Source of the DNA: JAAYJR01 sp964563975
GTDB lineage: Bacteria > Bacteroidota > Bacteroidia > Bacteroidales > Prolixibacteraceae
DNA: 30,114 bases
Direction of reading: 5' to 3'
Assembly (NCBI GenBank): GCA_964563975.1
Contig: CAZLZJ010000024.1
Location: forward strand, 1 to 30,114
Part shown: positions 15,568 to 23,462 of the stretch, one piece after another
Numbering within the stretch: the stretch's first letter is position 1
Layout: the number at the start of each line of letters is the position of its first letter
Notes under the pieces: generated by a model
The model's database searches: none
Seen by the model: the letters and a program-made list of their open reading frames with translations, nothing else
What the model was told of the DNA's origin: nothing
Position numbers and translations under genes: made by a program

Positions 15568-15581
15568 ATGTTTATAAACAT
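15568..15581. promoter_or_regulatory. Perfect 14-base palindrome, candidate operator
   Basis: ATGTTTATAAACAT is a perfect dyad in the 189-base divergent region between the PAS gene and the hydrogenase operon. It sits where the -33 element of the minus-strand promoter would be. The size and symmetry fit a dimeric helix-turn-helix regulator; which one is unknown. Confidence 0.45.
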
Positions 15582-15583
15582 GA

Positions 15584-15602
15584 TGTTTTATAATACAAAA
15601 CA
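15584..15602. promoter_or_regulatory. Second, 19-base near-perfect palindrome
   Basis: TGTTTTATAATACAAAACA is symmetric except for one mismatched pair (A15590/C15596). It starts two bases after the first palindrome, and both share TGTTT...AAACA arms. Two similar dyads side by side suggest cooperative binding by one regulator between the PAS-SpoIIE and hydrogenase units. Confidence 0.45.
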
Positions 15603-15685
15603 CTCTTTATTTAATTAAAACAAATTGGCGACATTTGCATGATTTTTAAAGTTAATGGTTTAACCTAAATATTAACATCTTTTAT

Positions 15686-16081
15686 ATGGCAAGAATTAGA
15701 AATATGGCAGACCTTCAAAAGATAAAAGAGGAGGTTCAGTCAAAGAATAAGTTGCGGTCAAGTCTTGATTATCCTGAACATGTGATTCAGATAAAGGTAG
15801 GCATGGCTACTTGCGGTATTGCTTCGGGTGCTAAAGAGACAATGAAGTATATGATTGATGAGCTTGAGCAGCAGGCTATTGATGCGATAGTTACAAAAAC
15901 CGGCTGCCTCGGGCACTGCTATGCCGAACCAACCGTTGAGGTAATACTGCCGGGTAAGGAGCCTGTTCTTTTTGGCTATGTAGATAAAGCCAAAGTGTTG
16001 GAGATCATTGATCTTTACATTAAGCGGGGTGAGCCTGTAGAAGGTACAATTCCTCTGAATTTTCAAACTATTGACGAATAA
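15686..16081 (+). CDS. Thioredoxin-fold (2Fe-2S)-ferredoxin-like subunit of the hydrogenase
   Basis: A 131-residue protein resembling the thioredoxin-like [2Fe-2S] domain that forms the N terminus of HydB and the C-terminal half of NuoE/HydC. Conserved landmarks are GMATCGIASGAKE with C43, and TGCLGHCYAEP with C74 and C78. These are the only three cysteines. Aligned by eye with the NuoE protein of this locus (C84-x4-C89), the first ligand position is V38. The cluster may therefore be absent, unusual or ligated by another residue. It is the first gene of the hydrogenase operon, 20 bases before the HydB-like gene, and appears to be the detached N-terminal module of that subunit. Confidence 0.85.
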   Translation: MARIRNMADLQKIKEEVQSKNKLRSSLDYPEHVIQIKVGMATCGIASGAKETMKYMIDELEQQAIDAIVTKTGCLGHCYAEPTVEVILPGKEPVLFGYVDKAKVLEIIDLYIKRGEPVEGTIPLNFQTIDE

Positions 16082-16101
16082 TAATTTTCAATCTGCCGGA
16101 T

Positions 16102-17571
16102 ATGAATGATAATAAAAAACAGTTACGCATAGCTTTACGTAATTGCGGGATTATCAATCCCGAAAATATAGACGATTACATTGCGCGCGACGGATATATG
16201 GCGTTGGGAAAAGCTCTTACCGAACTTACACCTGAAGAGACGATAGAGGTGATTAAAGACTCGGGCTTGCGCGGTCGCGGTGGAGGCGGTTTTCCAACAG
16301 GCCTTAAATGGGATATAACCCGAAAGTCGGAAGCAGATCAGAAATATGTGGTATGCAATGCCGATGAGGGAGATCCCGGAGCATTCATGGACAGGTCGAT
16401 CCTTGAAGGAGACCCTCATTCAGTGATTGAAGCAATGGCCATATGCGGTTATTGTATTGGCGCAAATAAAGGATTGGTATATATCAGGGCGGAGTATCCG
16501 CTTGCAATTGAAAGGCTTGAGATAGCCCTTACCCAGGCACGCGAATATAAGTTGCTGGGTGAAAATATTTTCAGGCAGGGCTTTGATTTCGACATTGAGA
16601 TCAGGTTTGGCGCAGGTGCCTTTGTATGTGGCGAAGAGACTGCTCTTATCCATTCAATGGAAGGATTGAGAGGAGAGCCTACATTCAAGCCGCCTTTCCC
16701 GTCGGTTTCAGGCTACTTGGGTAAACCCACAAATGTTAATAATGTTGAGACATTTGCCAATATTCCTGTCATCATCAACAGGGGTGCAGCCTGGTTCAGT
16801 TCAATAGGAACCGAAAATTCAAAAGGCACAAAAGTTTTTGCTCTTGCCGGAAAGATCAACCGGGTTGGGTTGATTGAGGTACCCATGGGCACTACCCTGA
16901 GGGAGGTGATTTATGATATTGGGGGAGGCATAAAAGATGGCAAGGAGTTTAAGGCCGTACAGACCGGAGGTCCCTCCGGCGGATGCCTGACAAAAAACTT
17001 TTTGGATACCCCGATCGACTACGATAACCTGATTGATGCAGGATCAATGATGGGATCGGGAGGAATGATAGTTATGGACGAAGATGATTGCATGGTGGCA
17101 ATTGCCAAATTCTATCTTGAATTTACCTTGGAAGAGTCTTGCGGAAAATGCAGCCCTTGCCGCATCGGCAACAAGCGTCTTCATGAAATTCTTGACAAGA
17201 TAACATCAGGGAAAGGTGAGATGCTGGATATCGACCGCTTAAAGATGCTCAGCAATGTGATAAAAGACACTTCGCTTTGCGGATTGGGACAAACATCCCC
17301 AAATCCCGTACTTTCAACAATTGCCAATTTTGAAGATGAATATCTGGCTCACGTAAATGAAGGTAAGTGCCCGTCAGGACAGTGTAAAGCGCTACTGAAG
17401 TATGAAATAGTTGAAGACTTGTGCACAGGGTGCACATTATGTTTCCGCCACTGTCCGGTAGGAGCAATTACCGGTGAGAGGAGACAACCTCACTTTATTG
17501 ATCAGTCGTTGTGCATCAAATGTGGCGTTTGCTACGAAAAATGCAAGTTCAATGCTATAATACTTACATAA
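16102..17571 (+). CDS. hydB: NADH/FMN-binding subunit of [FeFe]-hydrogenase (HydB/NuoF-like)
   Basis: Carries FMN, binds NAD(H), and passes electrons between NADH and the hydrogenase Fe-S chain. In the 489-residue protein, GLRGRGGGGFPTG (55-67) binds FMN/NADH, FGAGAFVCGEETAL follows, and ESCGKCSPC supplies C347, C350 and C353, with C393 completing a [4Fe-4S] site. The C terminus adds a two-cluster ferredoxin domain: C441/C444/C447/C451 and C471/C474/C477/C481. This C-terminal pair is typical of HydB-type bifurcating hydrogenases rather than of complex I NuoF. The usual N-terminal thioredoxin-fold domain is missing; the protein starts near the DDYIARDGY segment that follows that domain in HydB proteins. 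The preceding 131-residue gene supplies that domain. Confidence 0.95.
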   Translation: MNDNKKQLRIALRNCGIINPENIDDYIARDGYMALGKALTELTPEETIEVIKDSGLRGRGGGGFPTGLKWDITRKSEADQKYVVCNADEGDPGAFMDRSILEGDPHSVIEAMAICGYCIGANKGLVYIRAEYPLAIERLEIALTQAREYKLLGENIFRQGFDFDIEIRFGAGAFVCGEETALIHSMEGLRGEPTFKPPFPSVSGYLGKPTNVNNVETFANIPVIINRGAAWFSSIGTENSKGTKVFALAGKINRVGLIEVPMGTTLREVIYDIGGGIKDGKEFKAVQTGGPSGGCLTKNFLDTPIDYDNLIDAGSMMGSGGMIVMDEDDCMVAIAKFYLEFTLEESCGKCSPCRIGNKRLHEILDKITSGKGEMLDIDRLKMLSNVIKDTSLCGLGQTSPNPVLSTIANFEDEYLAHVNEGKCPSGQCKALLKYEIVEDLCTGCTLCFRHCPVGAITGERRQPHFIDQSLCIKCGVCYEKCKFNAIILT

Positions 17572-17587
17572 TTTAGAATATACAGAT

Positions 17588-19339
17588 ATGGATACAGTTA
17601 AGTTAACTATAGATAATAAGCCGGTAGTTGTAAAAAAAGGGACTACCATCCTTGAAGCCGCCAAAGGAATTGGGGTTCACATACCCACATTATGTCACAT
17701 GAAGCTTGACGACCTGAATATTGAAAACAAACCCGGAGGATGCCGGATCTGCGTAGTTGAGGTGGAAGGCCGGAAAAATCTGGCTCCTGCATGCTGTACT
17801 GAGGTGACTGAAGATATGGTTGTTAAGTCACATTCGATCAGGGCAGTAAATGCAAGGCAAACAGTTATGGAACTGATCTTGTCAGATCACCCTTCAGACT
17901 GTTTGATTTGTCCCAAATCGGGAAATTGTGATCTTCAATCTTTAGCTCACCAGCTGGGCATAAGGGAGATTCACTACAAGGGAGAGCAGTCGACTTATCG
18001 TGAAGATACTTCACCGGCAATTATCCGCGATGTTGATAAGTGCATTTTATGCCGTCGTTGCGAAATGATGTGTAATGATGTTCAGACCGTAGGAGTGCTT
18101 TCTGCTATCAACAGAGGCTTTAATGCCGTGGTTTCTCCTGCTTTTGAGATGAATCTCGACCATTCGGTTTGCACCTACTGCGGTCAGTGCATTGCAGTAT
18201 GTCCTACCGGCGCACTTACTGAAGTAGACCATACGAGCATGGTAATAAGGGCTCTTTCCGATCCTGCAAAAACAGTGGTTGTGCAAACTGCCCCTGCCGT
18301 ACGTGCCGCCCTCGGTGAGGAGTTTGGCTATGAAGCAGGAACATTGGTTACCGGAAAACTTGTATCGGCACTGAGAAGGCTTGGTTTTGATTATGTATTT
18401 GATACAGATTTTGCAGCCGACCTGACCATAATGGAGGAGGGCACAGAGCTGCTTAACAGACTGTCAAAATATTTAGAAGGCGACAAAGATGTGAAATTAC
18501 CAATACTTACCTCCTGTTGTCCGGCCTGGGTTAAATTTTTTGAGCACCAGTTTCCGCAACTGATGGATATTCCTTCAACAGCACGCTCTCCGCAGCAGAT
18601 GTTTGGAAGTATTGCCAAGTCATACTTTGCGGAAAAGATGAATATTAAGCGCGAAGACCTGGTAGTGGTTTCTATAATGCCTTGTGTTGCCAAGAAGTAT
18701 GAGTGCGGGCGCGATGAGTTTAAAGTGAATGGCAATCCTGATGTGGATTTTGCCATTACAACCAGGGAGCTTGCATCACTTATTAAGCTTGCCAATATTG
18801 AATTTACAAAACTTCCTGATGAGGATTTTGATCGTCCGTTGGGAGAGTCGACCGGAGCAGGTGTTATTTTTGGCACTACCGGTGGTGTGATTGAGGCAGC
18901 TGTAAGGACAGCATACGAACTATATACCAAGAAGTCTCTTCCCAAGGTTGACTTTGATGAGTTGAGGGGAATGGAAGGGATCAGGCAGGCAACAATTGAC
19001 TTTAACGGATTGCAGCTTAATATTGGCATAGCTCACGGGTTGGGGAATGCACGTAAGCTTTTGGAGAAGATTGAAGCAGGTGAAAGTAAGTTCCATGCAA
19101 TTGAGATAATGAGTTGCCCCGGCGGATGCATTGGTGGTGGCGGACAGCCATACCATCATGGCAATGCAGATATACTGAAAAAACGTCAAATGGCAATTTA
19201 CAGGGAAGATAAAAATAAGGCTTTGAGAAAATCCCATGAAAATCCGTATATCATTCAGCTTTATGAAGAGTATCTGGGAGAGCCGATGAGTGAAAAGGCC
19301 CATCAGCTGCTACATACAAAGTATTTTGATCGTTCCTGA
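17588..19339 (+). CDS. hydA: [FeFe]-hydrogenase catalytic subunit HydA
   Basis: Catalyses reversible H2 formation in the cytoplasm. The 583-residue protein carries, in order: an N-terminal [2Fe-2S] domain (C36, C52, C55, C69/C70), a His-Cys3 [4Fe-4S] site (H101, C105, C108, C114), a two-[4Fe-4S] ferredoxin domain (C152/C155/C158/C162 and C195/C198/C201/C205), and the H-cluster domain. H-cluster motifs are all present: TSCCPAW with the proton-relay C310 and ligand C311, MPCVAKK with C366, and SCPGGCIGGGGQP with C510 and C514. The C terminus ends with a small-subunit-like segment. It lies 16 bases after the HydB-like gene. Architecture and partners point to an NAD(H)/ferredoxin-dependent bifurcating enzyme. 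The maturases HydE, HydF and HydG are not in the window. Confidence 0.97.
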   Translation: MDTVKLTIDNKPVVVKKGTTILEAAKGIGVHIPTLCHMKLDDLNIENKPGGCRICVVEVEGRKNLAPACCTEVTEDMVVKSHSIRAVNARQTVMELILSDHPSDCLICPKSGNCDLQSLAHQLGIREIHYKGEQSTYREDTSPAIIRDVDKCILCRRCEMMCNDVQTVGVLSAINRGFNAVVSPAFEMNLDHSVCTYCGQCIAVCPTGALTEVDHTSMVIRALSDPAKTVVVQTAPAVRAALGEEFGYEAGTLVTGKLVSALRRLGFDYVFDTDFAADLTIMEEGTELLNRLSKYLEGDKDVKLPILTSCCPAWVKFFEHQFPQLMDIPSTARSPQQMFGSIAKSYFAEKMNIKREDLVVVSIMPCVAKKYECGRDEFKVNGNPDVDFAITTRELASLIKLANIEFTKLPDEDFDRPLGESTGAGVIFGTTGGVIEAAVRTAYELYTKKSLPKVDFDELRGMEGIRQATIDFNGLQLNIGIAHGLGNARKLLEKIEAGESKFHAIEIMSCPGGCIGGGGQPYHHGNADILKKRQMAIYREDKNKALRKSHENPYIIQLYEEYLGEPMSEKAHQLLHTKYFDRS

Positions 19340-19361
19340 TGAGGCCTGAGGCAAAAAGGAC

Positions 19362-19390
19362 CCGGCTTTGTATTGCCGGACTGAAGCCGG
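19362..19390 (+). promoter_or_regulatory. Intercistronic hairpin with two alternative pairings
   Basis: CCGGC (19362-19366) can pair with GCCGG at 19375-19379 (8-base loop), or, extended as CCGGCTT (19362-19368), with AAGCCGG at 19384-19390 (15-base loop). It lies in the 104-base gap between hydA and the NuoE-like gene, the only large gap inside the operon. It could protect the upstream mRNA 3' end or cause partial termination; no U-run follows directly. Confidence 0.35.
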
Positions 19391-19443
19391 TGCTGTTTGA
19401 TTCAGATTTTTAATTATGGTAAATATTTAAATTCCAATAGGTT

Positions 19444-19953
19444 ATGCCAAAAATAAAGCTTTCGGAAAATACAGTTAAGCAGATAAAGGAAGTTTGCGCC
19501 GAATTTAATAATAGAGAAGGAGAGCTGATCAATGTACTGCACAAAGTTCAGAAGAAGCTCGGATATCTTCCTGCCGAGGTTCAGGAAGTAGTTGCAAAAG
19601 AGTTGAACACCTCAGTAGCCAAGGTTTATGGAGTAGTTACATTTTACAGCTTTTTCACTATGATCCCCAAGGGGGAGTTTCCTATCTCCATCTGCATGGG
19701 TACAGCCTGTTATGTAAGAGGCGCCGAGCAGGTATTAAGTGAATTTAAGCGACAATTGAAGGTAGAGGTTGGTGAATCGACAGACGATGGAAAGTTTTCG
19801 CTTAACTGCCTGAGGTGTGTTGGTGCCTGCGGCCTGGCTCCCGTGGTTATGGTAGGTGAAAAAGTATATGGAAGAGTAGCTCCCTCACAGGTAAAGGAGA
19901 TAATAAAAGAGTATCAGGAAGGCTGCCCGGGCAATCAGGCAAAAACAGCATAA
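19444..19953 (+). CDS. hydC: NuoE/HydC-like [2Fe-2S] subunit of the hydrogenase
   Basis: A 169-residue protein with the NuoE architecture: N-terminal helical bundle (about 1-75, GYLPAEVQEVVAKEL) and C-terminal thioredoxin-fold [2Fe-2S] domain. The four ligands are C84 and C89 (CMGTACYVRG) and C125 and C129 (CVGACG). In trimeric bifurcating hydrogenases this subunit pairs with HydB and relays electrons. It follows hydA by 104 bases, whereas in many organisms hydC comes first, so the gene order is rearranged. No other complex I genes are present, so it belongs to the hydrogenase rather than to Nuo. The gene ends 9 bases from the convergent DnaJ-domain gene. Confidence 0.93.
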   Translation: MPKIKLSENTVKQIKEVCAEFNNREGELINVLHKVQKKLGYLPAEVQEVVAKELNTSVAKVYGVVTFYSFFTMIPKGEFPISICMGTACYVRGAEQVLSEFKRQLKVEVGESTDDGKFSLNCLRCVGACGLAPVVMVGEKVYGRVAPSQVKEIIKEYQEGCPGNQAKTA

Positions 19954-19962
19954 ACAATTTTT

Positions 19963-20700
19963 TCAGGAGATATTTCTTTCTGCTTTTATGTTGTTGTAAG
20001 CTTGGTTTACTCTTTGGAATTTTTCTTTTGCAGCTTCACGAAACTCCTCCCCAAGGTGGCTTACCTTATCAGGGTGATACTTCATAGCCATGCGACGGTA
20101 AGCCTTTTTTAACTCTTCATCAGAAGCGGAGGAGTTGATTTCAAGAATTTTATAGTCGGCGCCGGTCTCTTTTATAAACATTGCCCGGATAGATTTAAAA
20201 TCCTCCTCACTAATACCCATGCCTCTGCTGATCTGCTCAATCAGTTGTTTTTCAACTTCAGTAATCTGACTGTCGGCTAAGGCGATTCCAAATAAAAAAT
20301 GTATCAGCTGCAAGCGGGCAGAGTAGTGCATATTATTTTTTATCTGCCTGCAAACTTCATTAACGGGAATATTTTGTTTCAGAAGGTCTCTTAGCATTTT
20401 AATTGCATCAAGGGCAGTCTCTTCTCCAAAATTGCTGACCATAAATCTTTTTACATAATCAAGTTCTGACCTTAATATTTTTCCGTCAACTTTCATTACC
20501 GCCGCCACCAGTATAAGGAGGCTTGTAATAAATGAACCTGCGGTAGTACTGCCCCGATAACCGGTCGTTGCAGCAGGCTTACTGTCGGTACTGCTGCTTT
20601 TATCAATAACGGTACCCACAACAAATCCAAGTAGTGCTCCGATAGGACCCGCCACTGCCCATCCCAGCCCTCCGCCAATCCATTTACCATATTTTCCCAT
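19963..20700 (-). CDS. TerB-like/DnaJ-domain co-chaperone (DjlA-like)
   Basis: A 245-residue protein with a glycine-rich hydrophobic N terminus (about 6-32) that may anchor it in the membrane, a TerB-like helical domain (about 56-175; AVMKVDGKILRSEL, ADSQITEVEK), and a C-terminal J domain with HPD at 209-211. This resembles DjlA, a membrane co-chaperone that stimulates DnaK ATPase. The J domain is at the extreme C terminus, as in DjlA. It overlaps coaE upstream by 17 bases, so translational coupling is likely. Specific clients are unknown. Confidence 0.88.
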   Translation of the reverse strand: MGKYGKWIGGGLGWAVAGPIGALLGFVVGTVIDKSSSTDSKPAATTGYRGSTTAGSFITSLLILVAAVMKVDGKILRSELDYVKRFMVSNFGEETALDAIKMLRDLLKQNIPVNEVCRQIKNNMHYSARLQLIHFLFGIALADSQITEVEKQLIEQISRGMGISEEDFKSIRAMFIKETGADYKILEINSSASDEELKKAYRRMAMKYHPDKVSHLGEEFREAAKEKFQRVNQAYNNIKAERNIS

Positions 20701-21286
20701 ATTCTCTTATATTTTTATCGATTTTAATAATTTCCGGAATTATCAGATGTTTATTGTCATTATGTAATATAAAATCTGCCAGCTCTGTTTTTTTATTCTC
20801 CGGATATTGCCGGCTTATTCTGTTTTTTATAGAGTCCATACTTTCACCATCTCTTTTCATTACCCTTCTGATCCTTTCATCTTCCGGCGCGGTAATCAGA
20901 ATGGTATAATCCGTAAGGTTATGAAAGCCACTTTCAAAAAGTATGGCTGCTTCCATTATAATATACGGATAGTTGCTGTTTTTTTCAGACCACAACAGGA
21001 ATTGATCCCTGACTGCCGGATGAACCAAGCTGTTAAGCTTTTCCAATTGCAGCTCATCTTTAAATACAATGTCAGCAAGTTTCTTTCTATTTACAAGCCC
21101 ATGACAATTAAGTATATCACTGCCAAACAGAGCAGATATTTCTGACTGAAGCTGCTTATTGCCGTCCATAATCCCGGCGGCAACTTTATCAGCTTCAAAA
21201 ACAGGAACACCCAGAAGTTTAAAAATATTGCATACAGTTGTTTTTCCACTTCCTATACCTCCTGTTATTCCAATTGTAATTGCCAT
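20684..21286 (-). CDS. coaE: Dephospho-CoA kinase
   Basis: Phosphorylates dephospho-CoA at the ribose 3'-OH, the last step of CoA synthesis, in the cytosol. From ATG 21286 the protein has 200 residues, the usual family length. The P-loop GGIGSGKT lies at 9-16, an acidic motif EADKVA follows at 31-36, and the lid region is seen around RRVMKRDGESMDSIKNRI. An earlier in-frame ATG at 21307 would overlap the upstream YbbR gene and add seven residues ahead of the invariant MAITIGITGG start, so I prefer 21286, which leaves a 7-base gap. It sits between ybbR-like and TerB/DnaJ genes in a compact minus-strand operon. Confidence 0.96.
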   Translation of the reverse strand: MAITIGITGGIGSGKTTVCNIFKLLGVPVFEADKVAAGIMDGNKQLQSEISALFGSDILNCHGLVNRKKLADIVFKDELQLEKLNSLVHPAVRDQFLLWSEKNSNYPYIIMEAAILFESGFHNLTDYTILITAPEDERIRRVMKRDGESMDSIKNRISRQYPENKKTELADFILHNDNKHLIIPEIIKIDKNIREYGKIW

Positions 21287-21293
21287 CTTATAT

Positions 21294-22286
21294 TCAATTA
21301 GCCTCAATCAGATATTCTACATTTTCCGGCGTTACCCTGACCATTTTTATATCAGACGGCATATGAGCAAGCACCACCTTCAGGGTTTCCCCTTCGTTGT
21401 CATTAAGATCAACAATTGCCGTAAAGTTGTCTTTATCAATATTATTATAATCAGAAAGGTTAACCAGAAAGGTCACCTTAACTTCCGACGGGAATAGGCG
21501 AACCTGGCTTTTTTCGGGTATATTTTTAGCTTGCAGCTGCAACCTGACCTCTTTTTCGGTATATCTTTCCACGGGAATATAGATAGTCACTTTATCGTCC
21601 GACAAAGAGGTATTTTGCGGGCAAATAACCTTAACACTCTGTTGAATGGTTGTATTTACCTCATTAAAAGAGTACTTTTCGGTTTTTAAAAAACCAATTG
21701 TATCTATTACGGCTGCCGGCCCTGACACTTCAACAGCCGGCGGCTTTAGCACTATTGAGTCTTTAAGAAAAAATTGCGGTTGCAGATCAATTTCCACTAC
21801 GGGTTTTATATTTACCCTTTTTGTTTTCAGCCTGTCCAATATCAATGTTATTGTTTGTGGTCTGATATCTGCAATTGTCACTTCATTGCTTATCTGGCTC
21901 TCAATCTGTTTAATAAGACTTTCTGTCGGGATGGTGACCTCCTTTTTGTCTTCATCCGAATCTTTCAGGATACCAGAAAGGTTCAAAAGGAGGGGAGAAA
22001 AGGTAAATGCCATTTTGTGCCTTAAAAGAGTAAAGCCGTAAGCTTCAACCTTTATATCAAATTTGGAAGCAGGGGTGTTAGCCAGAAACCGGTTTGCAGG
22101 CGGATTTATATATTTGACGGGATACGACAGGGTTGTGATATAGCTTTTGCTCAGTGCATTTAAAAACCACAACGCCGTAGCAATCAAAAGACAAATTATA
22201 ATTGTAATCAGTCTTTTATCGGCTTTCAGTAATTTCAGGTTGAATAAACCTTTTATTTCAAAAGGTTTTTTATTCATATTCTTCAC
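21294..22286 (-). CDS. YbbR-like domain protein, single membrane anchor
   Basis: A 330-residue protein with a cytoplasmic N-terminal tail, one transmembrane helix (about 24-45; ITIIICLLIATALWFLNALSK), and a long extracytoplasmic part of beta-rich YbbR-like repeats (for example VEVSGPAAVIDTIG and VTFLVNLSDYNNIDKDNF). In Firmicutes the homologue CdaR regulates the diadenylate cyclase CdaA. No cdaA gene is in this window, and the Bacteroidetes function is not well defined. An alternative start three codons later (MNKKPFE) is equally plausible. It is the first gene of the ybbR-coaE-dnaJ-like operon, 7 bases before coaE. Confidence 0.82.
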   Translation of the reverse strand: MKNMNKKPFEIKGLFNLKLLKADKRLITIIICLLIATALWFLNALSKSYITTLSYPVKYINPPANRFLANTPASKFDIKVEAYGFTLLRHKMAFTFSPLLLNLSGILKDSDEDKKEVTIPTESLIKQIESQISNEVTIADIRPQTITLILDRLKTKRVNIKPVVEIDLQPQFFLKDSIVLKPPAVEVSGPAAVIDTIGFLKTEKYSFNEVNTTIQQSVKVICPQNTSLSDDKVTIYIPVERYTEKEVRLQLQAKNIPEKSQVRLFPSEVKVTFLVNLSDYNNIDKDNFTAIVDLNDNEGETLKVVLAHMPSDIKMVRVTPENVEYLIEAN

Positions 22287-22300
22287 ACTTTATTTCAAAG

Positions 22301-22308
22301 CAAAATTA
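22301..22308 (-). promoter_or_regulatory. Candidate -7 element for the ybbR operon
   Basis: The minus strand reads TAATTTTG, matching TAnnTTTG, 14 bases before the YbbR start. No TTTG -33 box at standard spacing; weak on its own. Confidence 0.3.
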
Positions 22309-22381
22309 ACGATTTATATTTTTATTTGATATTCTCTACAGTTTTGTTTTCATAATTAGTCAAAGGCTAATGAAAATTTGA

Positions 22382-22389
22382 TACTTTTG
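22382..22389 (+). promoter_or_regulatory. Candidate -7 element for the UDP-glucuronate decarboxylase gene
   Basis: TACTTTTG matches TAnnTTTG and ends 59 bases before the ATG at 22449. The expected -33 TTTG is not at standard spacing, so confidence is moderate. Confidence 0.4.
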
Positions 22390-22448
22390 GTTAACAAACA
22401 GGGCAATTTTTTTAATTATAACCATTTTTCTAAAAATTTTTTACACCG

Positions 22449-23356
22449 ATGAAGAGAATTTTAATAACAGGAGGAGCAGGTTTTGTAGGATCACACCTTT
22501 GTGAATTTCTTTTAGAAAAGGGCAATGAGGTAATCTGTCTCGACAACTTTTTTACCGGCAAAAAACAAAAAATTGCACATTTGCTCGATCATCACTATTT
22601 TGAGCTGGTAAGACATGATGTGACGATGCCATATTATATTGAAGCAGATGAAATATACAATCTTGCTTGCCCGGCATCACCCATACATTACCAGTTTAAT
22701 CCAATAAAAACCATTAAAACTTCGGTGATGGGTGCCATAAATATGCTCGGGCTGGCTAAAAGGATCAGGGCAAAAATCTTACAAGCCTCCACAAGCGAGG
22801 TATATGGTGATCCTGAGGAGCACCCGCAGACCGAGCAGTACTGGGGAAATGTTAATCCCATAGGGATCAGGTCATGTTATGATGAGGGGAAGCGATGTGC
22901 CGAATCACTTTTTGTAAACTACCATAAGCAAAATGATGTCAGGATTAAGATAGTGAGGATTTTCAACACTTATGGTCCAAAAATGGAACCTGACGACGGA
23001 AGGGTAGTTTCCAACTTTATAATTCAAGCCCTTACCAACAAGGATATCACTATTTTCGGGGATGGTACGCAGACAAGGAGTTTTCAGTATATAAGCGATC
23101 TGATAGAGGGGATGTACCGGATGATGGCAACAGACGACTCCTTTACGGGGCCTGTGAATATTGGCAACTCGGATGAGTATACGATGATCAGGTTAGCAAG
23201 GGAGATAATTGACCTTACGGGATCGGGATCTAAAATTTGCTATTTGCCTCTTCCTGAAGATGATCCTGCTCAGCGCCAGCCCGATATTTCATTAGCCCGT
23301 GAAAAACTGAACGGCTGGGAGCCGGTAGTTACTCTTCGTAAGGGATTAAAAATGAC
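22449..23356 (+). CDS. UDP-glucuronate decarboxylase (UDP-xylose synthase), 3' end lost in a gap
   Basis: Extended short-chain dehydrogenase converting UDP-glucuronate to UDP-xylose with bound NAD, supplying pentose units for surface glycans. The 303 visible residues have the NAD motif TGGAGFVGSH (7-16), T115/S116/E117 (STSEVYG), the YxxxK pair Y144 and K148 in YDEGK, and the RSFQYISDL segment. E117 in the TSE triad and the overall sequence favour the UXS group over UDP-galactose epimerases. Usual length is about 310-320, so only about 10-20 residues should be missing behind the N block beginning at 23357. The downstream neighbour is convergent. Confidence 0.93.
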
Positions 23357-23456
23357 NNNNNNNNNNNNNNNNNNNNNNNNNNNNNNNNNNNNNNNNNNNN
23401 NNNNNNNNNNNNNNNNNNNNNNNNNNNNNNNNNNNNNNNNNNNNNNNNNNNNNNNN
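23357..23456. other. Scaffold gap (100 N)
   Basis: Exactly 100 N, the conventional filler for a gap of unknown length. It hides the end of the UDP-glucuronate decarboxylase gene and an unknown amount of DNA before the convergent transporter gene. Translations through it are not meaningful. Confidence 0.98.
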
Positions 23457-23462
23457 AGCCGG

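Noticed and set aside
18391..19029. 212-codon minus-strand frame inside hydA
   Set aside because: It mirrors the conserved H-cluster region and has shadow-like composition; hydA is certain.
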